From: Desulfotignum sp. | Lineage (GTDB): Bacteria > Desulfobacterota > Desulfobacteria > Desulfobacterales > Desulfobacteraceae | NCBI GenBank assembly: GCA_011390695.1 | Contig: JAABRW010000104.1 | Location: forward strand, 1-5,072 | Direction: 5' to 3' | DNA: 5,072 nucleotides | Part shown: positions 1 through 5,072 of the stretch, one piece after another | How the letters are laid out: each line of letters starts with the position of its first letter | Position numbering within the stretch: the first letter of the stretch is position 1 | Translations under genes and position numbers: made by a program | The notes under the pieces: model-generated | What the model was told of the DNA's origin: nothing | The model's input: the letters and a program-made list of their open reading frames with translations, nothing else | Databases searched by the model: none

Positions 1-566
1 ACTTTTTGCGGGAGCATGCCGGCATCACAGGCCTGCCGGATTTGTCCGACCAGGCTTTGTCGGAAAATCTGCCTGCCTGGCTCGGACCGTTTCTCACCCA
101 TGCCCGGTCTGCCCGAAACCTGAAACAGGTGGATCTGGCAGGGGCAGTCATGTCGCTTTTGTCCCGGGAGGACCGGCAGAGGGTGGATGACCTGGCCCCT
201 TCCCACATTACGGTTCCGTCCGGCTCCCGCATCCCTGTGGCATATACGGACGGCCGCACTGTTCTGGCCTCACCGGTCCTGGCGGTGCGGCTCCAGGAAA
301 TGTTCGGCTGCACCAAAACCCCCACAGTGGCAAATGGAAAAATTGCCGTAACTCTGCACCTGTTGTCGCCTGCGGCAAGGCCGGTCCAGGTCACCCGGGA
401 TCTGGAAAATTTCTGGAAAAACACCTATAAAGAGGTAAAAAAAGACCTTGCAGGACGTTATCCCAAACATTTCTGGCCGGATGACCCCTTATCTGCTGCG
501 GCCACCCGCAGGGCCAGGCCAAAAAAAAATGAAGCATACAGCAGTGGAGATAAAAACCATGGATGA
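1..566 (+). CDS. hrpB: ATP-dependent helicase HrpB, C-terminal part (5' end outside window)
   Basis: This is the last 188 or so residues of a DEAH-type helicase of the HrpB family; full-length members are roughly 800 residues, so the helicase core lies upstream. The reading frame is open from base 3 and ends at TGA 564-566; the TTG at 6 is only an internal Leu codon. Counting that Leu as residue 1, recognisable family segments are PDLSD (11-15), LAPSH (63-67), PSGSR (71-75), PVLAVRLQEMFG (90-101), LLSPAARPVQVTRDL (119-133) and YPKHFWPDDPL (152-162), ending in a basic tail. This is the conserved HrpB C-terminal region. Family members are predicted RNA helicases, and the physiological role is poorly defined in most bacteria. 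The gene overlaps the next one by 8 bp. An A9 run at 521-529 lies in the codons for the basic tail. The assignment is secure; the function beyond helicase is inferred from the family. Confidence 0.93.
   Translation, partial: FLREHAGITGLPDLSDQALSENLPAWLGPFLTHARSARNLKQVDLAGAVMSLLSREDRQRVDDLAPSHITVPSGSRIPVAYTDGRTVLASPVLAVRLQEMFGCTKTPTVANGKIAVTLHLLSPAARPVQVTRDLENFWKNTYKEVKKDLAGRYPKHFWPDDPLSAAATRRARPKKNEAYSSGDKNHG
546..549 (+). promoter_or_regulatory. Shine-Dalgarno GGAG for the cysteine-cluster gene
   Basis: GGAG sits 9 bases before ATG 559, a normal spacing, and lies inside the 3' end of hrpB. It is the reason for choosing ATG 559 over the in-frame ATG at 529, which is preceded by an A9 run and has no comparable site. 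Its position within translated hrpB sequence suggests that ribosomes finishing hrpB help start the next gene. Confidence 0.55.
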
Positions 567-1275
567 TACCCGCTTTTCTCCGGACTCGGATCGGGCCAGG
601 GCACTGCTGGCCGGGATCCGTAATACTGCCATGAAACAGCTATCCCAATTGCTGAACACACGGGGCCTTCATGTACCGGTCCTTGCAGGTGCCATTGACC
701 GTTTTGTAAAATGTTTGGTCCCACTGCCCCGGGAAGCTGCCTGTGATACCGGGTGTGCCTGGTGCTGCCATTTGCGGGTAGGGGTGTCCATTCCCGAAGC
801 CCTGGTGATTTTCCATGAAATCAGGGCACAGGCCACGCCGGAAGGCCTGATTTTTTTGAAACACCGTATCCTTAACACTTCTGGCAGAGGCGATATCCTG
901 GATGAAAACTTCTGGCGCAGGTCCCGTTGTCACTGTCCTTTTCTGGATGTGGACGGTGCATACCAGTGTCTGATATATGGACTGCGTCCCTTTTCCTGCC
1001 GCGCGTTTCATTCCCTGGATGAAGCGGTCTGCCGCAAGGGATACGATCAGGGCATGGAGATCCAGGTACCGTGTTTTCCCCTTTACCGGGCAAGTGTGGA
1101 CCTGTATTCTTCCGTGCTGATTCAGGTTGCGGCCCAAAGGGGGCTGGCATCTTTTCAGGTTGGATTTATCAGGGCTCTGGAAATTTTGTTTACAGATGAT
1201 ACTGCTTCAGAACGATGGCTGCAGGGAGAAAATGTTTTCCTCCCTGCAAAAATTGCTGAAGTAACCCTGGATTGA
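559..1275 (+). CDS. YkgJ-family cysteine-cluster protein (putative Fe/Zn-binding)
   Basis: This 238-residue protein has the pattern of the YkgJ / CxxCxxCC family, thought to bind iron or zinc through cysteines; no reaction or substrate is established. The visible motif order is CDTGCAWCC (residues 62-70, Cys 62, 66, 69 and 70), then CHCPFL (124-129), CLIYGLRPFSCRAF (137-150, Cys 137 and 147), and further Cys at 158 and 172. With Cys 52 this makes eleven cysteines, enough for a metal cluster. No signal peptide or membrane segment is seen, so it is probably cytoplasmic. Start 559 was chosen because of GGAG at 546-549. The frame is open upstream to TTG 448, with another ATG at 529, but those starts would overlap hrpB much further. 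The 8-bp overlap with hrpB suggests co-expression and perhaps a linked role, which is inference. The domain assignment is strong; the function is unknown. Confidence 0.85.
   Translation: MDDTRFSPDSDRARALLAGIRNTAMKQLSQLLNTRGLHVPVLAGAIDRFVKCLVPLPREAACDTGCAWCCHLRVGVSIPEALVIFHEIRAQATPEGLIFLKHRILNTSGRGDILDENFWRRSRCHCPFLDVDGAYQCLIYGLRPFSCRAFHSLDEAVCRKGYDQGMEIQVPCFPLYRASVDLYSSVLIQVAAQRGLASFQVGFIRALEILFTDDTASERWLQGENVFLPAKIAEVTLD
1221..1247 (+). other. Inverted repeat (hairpin) near the 3' end of the cysteine-cluster gene
   Basis: GCAGGGAG (1221-1228) is a perfect inverted match to CTCCCTGC (1240-1247). Inside it, AAA can pair with TTT around a four-base loop if one C is bulged. It ends 25 bases before the stop codon. 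The hairpin is followed by AAAAATTG, not a T-run, so it does not look like an intrinsic terminator on either strand. It could be chance, or an RNA-stability element at the end of the hrpB transcript. Confidence 0.4.
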
Positions 1276-1300
1276 CGGTGTGAAAGATTTAGGCTTTAAA
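1272..1300 (+). promoter_or_regulatory. Candidate sigma-70-type promoter for the CheB-CheR gene
   Basis: TTGACG (1272-1277, five of six to the -35 consensus) is followed after 17 bases by TTTAAA (1295-1300, four of six to the -10 consensus). The -35 box overlaps the stop codon of the cysteine-cluster gene. It lies in the only intergenic gap, about 85 bases upstream of the start of the CheB-CheR gene. An alternative extended -10, TGCTATGGT at 1316-1324, has a poor -35. No sigma-54 GG-N10-GC arrangement was found. The evidence is sequence likeness only. Confidence 0.3.
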
Positions 1301-1301
1301 A

Positions 1302-1313
1302 AATATTAATATT
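1302..1313. repeat. 12-bp perfect AT-only palindrome in the intergenic gap
   Basis: AATATTAATATT equals its own reverse complement and sits just downstream of the candidate -10 box. In that position it could be an operator or simply part of an AT-rich promoter region. The remaining gap to base 1384 holds only a weak ATTCT/AGAAT inverted repeat (1364-1368 and 1374-1378) immediately before the start codon. Confidence 0.3.
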
Positions 1314-1384
1314 CATGCTATGGTAAATTCCTCAACTTTTAAAAAAGATTGCGGCAAACCTGAATTCTAAAAAAGAATGGGAAA

Positions 1385-4300
1385 ATGGAAAAAGACAAAA
1401 CATTGGATCCTGGATTTCATTATGTGGGTATCGGCGCTTCTGCCGGCGGGCTGGAAGCCATTGAAGAATTTTTTTCGCATATGCCCGAGGACAGCAATCT
1501 GGCATTTATTGTCATTCAGCACCTGTCTCCGGACTACAAAAGCCTGATGGTGGAACTGCTGTCCAAGAAGACAAAAATTCCCGTGCACAGGTGTACCGAC
1601 GGCATGCAGGTGAAGCCCAATAATATTTATATGATTCCCCCCAAAAAAAATCTGTCTATTTTTCACGGCAAACTGATCCTAAAGGAAAAAGACAATATCC
1701 GCGGGGTGAATCTGCCCATTGACATCTTTTTGAAATCTCTGGCAGAAGACCAGGCAGACCGGGCCATTGCCATTATTTTATCCGGTACCGGCAGTGACGG
1801 TACCCGGGGGGTGCGGGCGGTCAAGGAGCAGGGCGGCATGGTCATGGTCCAGGATGACACCACTGCCAAATTCGACGGCATGCCCAGGGCTGCCATATCA
1901 ACCGGGGTTGCTGATTTTGTTCTGCCCCCTGAAAAAATGCCGGGCCAGCTGCTGGCCTTTATCGACCATCCCTATGTGGCGGGAAAAGAAAAATCCAGGA
2001 ATCTCATCAAAGACCAGAAAGGGCTTACCCGGATATTTTCAGAACTGCGGGAACGCACCAAAGTGGATTTCACCTATTACAAGCCATCCACCATCTCCCG
2101 GCGCATCGAGCGCAGAATGACCGTCAACCAGATCAATGATCTGGATGATTATGTGCGGTACATACAAAAGTATCCGGTGGAGATCATGACCCTGTACCGG
2201 GAACTGCTCATCGGCGTCACCAGTTTTTTCAGGGACCCGGCCCCTATGAAGGAGCTGATGGAAGCCTGCCTGCCCCAGTTGATAAGCAACACAAAAAACC
2301 GGGAGATCCGGTTCTGGGTCACGGCCTGTTCCACCGGAGAAGAAGCCTATACCCTTGCCATTCTGGCAAAGGAGGTGATGGAAAAAACCGGTGAAAACAA
2401 AGACATTAAAATATTTGCCACAGACCTGGACAGGGATGCGGTGATGCAGGCCGGCAACGGCGTGTATCCGGAGAGCATTGCTGCAGATCTGACCCCCCGG
2501 CTGCTGGGAAAATATTTTTACCGCAAGGGTGATAATTATCAGATTGCCAGAAATATCAGGGAAATGGTTGTGTTTGCCCAGCACAACCTGGTGATGGACC
2601 CGCCCTTTACAAAAATCGATCTGATCTCCTGCAGAAATCTGCTGATTTATCTGCAGCCGGTGCTCCAGGAAAAAGCCATGCGCATGTTCAACTTTTCTTT
2701 GAATCCGGGCGGCATCCTGTTTTTGGGCACCAGTGAAACCATCGGCAACATGACCGACTGTTTTGAAACCGTGCACCAGAAATTCAAAATTTACCGGTCC
2801 AGAGGCAAACTTTCCCCGGATCTGCAAATGACAGATACCGTGTCCACACAGGAAAAAAAAGACAAAGGCCCCCAGCCGTTTTCCTTTCCCTACAGGGAGC
2901 GCCGCAGGCAGCATCCCACAGATGCTGCCAACCTTATGGACCGGTATGTGCGGGCCCTGGAAGATGAATACCTGCCCCTGTCCGCCATCGTGAACCAGCA
3001 GATGGAAGTGCTGCATATTTTTGGTGAAACCAGGGACTATTTTCAGGTACCTTCCGGCAGGGTGGTGTATGATATCACAAAAATGGCAGTAAGAGAGCTT
3101 GCCATTCCCCTTGCCACAGGGATACAGAAAGTGTTCAGGACCAAGCAGCAGCTGGTGTATTCCAATGTCAAAATAAAGCAGAAAAACGAAACCAGAACCG
3201 TGCGGCTGCGCATTCTTCCCCTGCCGGATCAGAAATCCGCCGACCCCCTTGCAGCGGTTTTTTTCGAAGAGACCAAAAAACAGGAAAATACCGAGCACAA
3301 TACCATTGAAACCTATGATCTTGAGGCGGATGTCCAGCAGAGAATTGCCGACCTTGAACAGGAACTCCAGTTTTCCAATGAAAATCTCCAGGCCACCATA
3401 GAGGAGCTTGAAACATCCAATGAAGAACTCCAGGCAACCAATGAAGAGCTTCTGGCCAGCAATGAAGAACTCCAGTCCACAAACGAAGAGCTGCAGTCCA
3501 CCAATGAAGAGCTGATCACGGTCAATTCCGAATACCAGACCAAGATCATCGAGCTGACCCAGATGAGCAATGATGTGGAAAACCTGCTGTCAAGTTCCGG
3601 CATCGAGGTGCTGATCCTGGATGAAAACTATGAAATCCGCAAATATTCACCAGGCATCACCAAAATATTCAATATTCTGGACAAGGACATGGGAAGACCC
3701 ATAAACCATCTGTCTCACCATCTCATTGATTTTGATGCCTTTGAAGCCGTGCAAACCGTCCAGAAGAACAACAAAGGGATCTCTCTGGAAAAAAAGGACC
3801 ATGATGATCTTACCTATCTGATCCATATTCTGCCCTATCATATCGGGCCCGACACCTATGCCGGATTCATGCTCACCTTTGTGGATACCACGGAACTGGA
3901 CCAGACCAGAAAAGATTTGATCCAGACCCGGAAAATATCCAGTGATATTGTGGCCCACATGCCGGCCGGCCTGTTCATTTACACCGTGAATGGCGCGGGC
4001 GATCTGATTCTGGAAAGCGCCAACCCAACAGCCCAGAAACTCACCGGCATCACCCTTTCCCAGTGGCAGGGAAAATCTTTTCAGGAGATCTGGCCCAAAG
4101 CAAAGGAGCTTGGAATTTATGACTGTTTTAAACAGGCATTGTTTACAAGGGCTCCCTGCCGCCTGGATGACCTGACATATGAAGATGATGCCCATTCAGG
4201 CATCTACCGGGTGGTGGCTTTTGCCCTCCCGGAAAACAAGCTGGCTGTCAGCTTTGAAGACATCACAGACCAGCAGAAAATGTGCACCAGGCTGGAAGAG

Positions 4301-4717
4301 GCCAAGCTCAAATACAATACACTTTTTGAAAGAATGCACCAGGGGGTGGTGTACCAGAGTGCAGACGGCCGGATTATTTCTGCCAATCCTGCGGCACAAA
4401 AAATTCTGGGCCTGACCCTTGACCAGATGAACGGCAGAACCTCCATGGACCCGGACTGGAAAGCCCTGAAACCGGACGGATCAGAACTTCCCGGGCCCCA
4501 GCACCCGTCCATGGTCGCCCTGGAAACCGGCAGGCCGGTGAGGCAGTTTGTCATGGGGGTGTTTCATCCCCGGCTGCAGGAGCACAGATGGATACAGGTG
4601 GATGCCATCCCTGAATTCAATGATGGAGAAGACAGACCGTTTCAGGTGTTTGCCATGTTTGAAGATATCACCGACACTATATCCATGCACCGGAAAACAG
4701 ATACACAGGACATATGA
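1385..4717 (+). CDS. CheB methylesterase / CheR methyltransferase fusion with coiled coil and multiple PAS domains
   Basis: This 1110-residue protein combines the two opposing receptor-modifying enzymes of chemotaxis. CheB methylesterase/deamidase occupies about 11-195, with the triad visible as Ser19 (GASAGG), His46 (IQHLSP) and Asp138 (GTGSDG). CheR follows at about 212-470: an N-terminal helical part, then GVTSFFRDP (277-285), the SAM-binding TACSTGEEAY (313-322), ATDLDRDA (345-352) and DLISCRNLLIYL (412-423). Next come a PAS-like segment (about 516-630), a coiled coil (about 645-735), a PAS domain (about 731-836) and two more (about 850-960 and 970-1098). No receiver, kinase, signal peptide or membrane segment is seen, so it is probably cytosolic. 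In family terms, CheR methylates and CheB demethylates receptor glutamates; the true target here is unknown. ATG 1385 is the first ATG after an in-frame TGA at 1361; its ribosome site is weak (TGGGA, very close). No chemotaxis genes are nearby. The stop overlaps the next start as ATGA. Confidence 0.93.
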   Translation: MEKDKTLDPGFHYVGIGASAGGLEAIEEFFSHMPEDSNLAFIVIQHLSPDYKSLMVELLSKKTKIPVHRCTDGMQVKPNNIYMIPPKKNLSIFHGKLILKEKDNIRGVNLPIDIFLKSLAEDQADRAIAIILSGTGSDGTRGVRAVKEQGGMVMVQDDTTAKFDGMPRAAISTGVADFVLPPEKMPGQLLAFIDHPYVAGKEKSRNLIKDQKGLTRIFSELRERTKVDFTYYKPSTISRRIERRMTVNQINDLDDYVRYIQKYPVEIMTLYRELLIGVTSFFRDPAPMKELMEACLPQLISNTKNREIRFWVTACSTGEEAYTLAILAKEVMEKTGENKDIKIFATDLDRDAVMQAGNGVYPESIAADLTPRLLGKYFYRKGDNYQIARNIREMVVFAQHNLVMDPPFTKIDLISCRNLLIYLQPVLQEKAMRMFNFSLNPGGILFLGTSETIGNMTDCFETVHQKFKIYRSRGKLSPDLQMTDTVSTQEKKDKGPQPFSFPYRERRRQHPTDAANLMDRYVRALEDEYLPLSAIVNQQMEVLHIFGETRDYFQVPSGRVVYDITKMAVRELAIPLATGIQKVFRTKQQLVYSNVKIKQKNETRTVRLRILPLPDQKSADPLAAVFFEETKKQENTEHNTIETYDLEADVQQRIADLEQELQFSNENLQATIEELETSNEELQATNEELLASNEELQSTNEELQSTNEELITVNSEYQTKIIELTQMSNDVENLLSSSGIEVLILDENYEIRKYSPGITKIFNILDKDMGRPINHLSHHLIDFDAFEAVQTVQKNNKGISLEKKDHDDLTYLIHILPYHIGPDTYAGFMLTFVDTTELDQTRKDLIQTRKISSDIVAHMPAGLFIYTVNGAGDLILESANPTAQKLTGITLSQWQGKSFQEIWPKAKELGIYDCFKQALFTRAPCRLDDLTYEDDAHSGIYRVVAFALPENKLAVSFEDITDQQKMCTRLEEAKLKYNTLFERMHQGVVYQSADGRIISANPAAQKILGLTLDQMNGRTSMDPDWKALKPDGSELPGPQHPSMVALETGRPVRQFVMGVFHPRLQEHRWIQVDAIPEFNDGEDRPFQVFAMFEDITDTISMHRKTDTQDI
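3365..3532 (+). repeat. Eight tandem 21-bp units encoding the L-x-x-[ST]-N-E-E heptad coil
   Basis: Residues 661-716 of the CheB-CheR fusion are eight uninterrupted heptads, starting LQFSNEN and LQATIEE, including two identical LQSTNEE units, and ending LITVNSE. At DNA level the units are imperfect 21-bp repeats: AATGAAGAACTCCAG occurs at 3419 and 3461 (two units apart), and ACCAATGAAGAGCT at 3437 and 3500 (three units apart). The segment forms a long signalling helix between the first PAS-like region and the next PAS domain. NEELQSTNEEL-type coils are typical of this fusion family. Synonymous drift between units argues for an old, selected protein repeat and not a recent expansion. Confidence 0.85.
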
Positions 4718-5072
4718 AAAACAGGTATGCAAAAAAACACCAGGAGCAGGTGAGAATGGCATCAGAAGCATATAAGAAAAAACTGCGGCAGCAGGCGGAA
4801 AAGCGGTGCGACAATCCATTGGAAAACCTTGCGCACATGAGTGAAAAAGATGTCCGCAATCTGGTTGAAGAACTGCAGATCCACCAGATCGAGCTGGAAA
4901 TTCAGAACGAAGAACTCAGACATGTGCAAAAAACGATGGAAGATACAAGAAACCGGTATGTCAGCCTGTTTGACAATGCACCGGTGGGATATGTGATCCT
5001 GGACACTGCCGGTATTATCAAACAGATCAATTCCACGTTTGCACACCTGCTCCAGAACCCGGAGATCAATAA
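4714..5072 (+). CDS. PAS-domain sensor protein, N-terminal part (3' end outside window)
   Basis: An open frame runs from ATG 4714 past the window end, giving 119 full codons. Residues 1-40 are highly charged and rich in Lys and Gln. Residues 51-68 read VEELQIHQIELEIQNEEL, a short heptad helix, and a PAS domain begins near 78, with NAPVGYVILD at 88-97 and QINSTFAHLL at 104-113. In deltaproteobacteria this N-terminus usually leads into multi-PAS histidine kinases, hybrid kinases or GGDEF proteins; which output this protein has cannot be seen. It overlaps the CheB-CheR stop by 4 bp (ATGA), indicating one operon and probable translational coupling. The drawn start is the longest one. ATG 4756 has a stronger ribosome site and would remove 14 residues without touching the coil. 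No signal peptide or membrane segment is seen in the visible part. The PAS call is strong; the output domain is unknown. Confidence 0.82.
   Translation, partial: MKNRYAKKHQEQVRMASEAYKKKLRQQAEKRCDNPLENLAHMSEKDVRNLVEELQIHQIELEIQNEELRHVQKTMEDTRNRYVSLFDNAPVGYVILDTAGIIKQINSTFAHLLQNPEIN
4742..4746 (+). promoter_or_regulatory. Shine-Dalgarno AGGAG for an alternative start of the downstream PAS gene
   Basis: AGGAG lies 9 bases before ATG 4756, an in-frame codon 14 residues into the downstream gene. It is a better ribosome site than AGGA (4707-4710), which is only 3 bases from ATG 4714. The true start is therefore uncertain between 4714 and 4756. Confidence 0.45.

Noticed and set aside
496..529. Stem CTGCGG/CCGCAG (496-501 and 506-511) followed by an A-run, considered as a terminator
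   Set aside because: The run after the stem is A, not T, on the + strand. On the minus strand the T-run precedes the stem. It also lies inside hrpB, upstream of a coupled gene.
448..558. Upstream extension of the cysteine-cluster gene to TTG 448 or ATG 529
   Set aside because: The frame is open, but neither codon has a good ribosome site and the extra residues fall deep within hrpB. ATG 559 with GGAG at 9 bases is better supported.
1276..1384. Search for a sigma-54 promoter or an intrinsic terminator in the gap
   Set aside because: No GG-N10-GC arrangement and no GC-rich stem followed by a T-run was found.
1767..2120. 117-codon open frame on the plus strand inside the CheB-CheR gene
   Set aside because: It is out of frame with intact, motif-rich CheB and CheR coding sequence, and its translation shows no recognisable pattern.
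2039..3298. 419-codon open frame on the minus strand opposite the CheR region
   Set aside because: It lies fully antisense to a gene with clear CheR and PAS motifs, its translation resembles no known domain, and it has no start context or neighbours. It is a shadow of the coding strand's codon bias.
3365..3532. Regular 21-bp repeats considered as a CRISPR array or an iteron cluster
   Set aside because: The period is exactly seven codons, in frame, with no unique spacers, and variation is largely synonymous or conservative. It is a protein coiled coil.

Overview
This 5.07 kb window reads like part of a Gram-negative chromosome, most likely a deltaproteobacterium (Desulfobacterota, Desulfobacteraceae-like). 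That placement is an inference. It rests on a proteobacterial HrpB helicase, a large CheB-CheR-PAS fusion, and a following PAS sensor whose N-terminus carries the HQIELEIQNEEL type of coil common in deltaproteobacterial sensors. Base composition looks close to balanced. All genes lie on the + strand. No RNA gene, insertion sequence, CRISPR array or convincing terminator was found.

Layout. (1) Bases 1-566: the 3' end of hrpB (ATP-dependent helicase), whose start lies outside the window. (2) 559-1275: a YkgJ-type cysteine-cluster protein that overlaps the hrpB stop by 8 bp and is probably translationally coupled to it. (3) 1276-1384: a 109-bp AT-rich gap, the only real intergenic space, holding a tentative promoter and a 12-bp perfect palindrome. 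(4) 1385-4717: a 1110-residue CheB methylesterase / CheR methyltransferase fusion with a PAS-like segment, an eight-heptad coiled coil and three further PAS domains, but no histidine kinase or receiver domain. (5) 4714-5072: the 5' end of a second PAS sensor protein that runs off the window; its ATG overlaps the preceding stop as ATGA.

How the genes work together. The window falls into two units. The first is hrpB plus the cysteine-cluster gene, a tight pair whose second member has no known substrate. The second is a sensory unit, in which a free-standing CheB-CheR-PAS protein without recognisable chemotaxis neighbours is probably co-translated with another PAS sensor. Both sensory proteins contain an L-x-x-x-N-E-E-L heptad coil, so physical pairing through these helices is a reasonable but untested idea. 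This sensory pair is the most interesting part of the window. Its architecture is a known family, but its target and output are not evident from the sequence.
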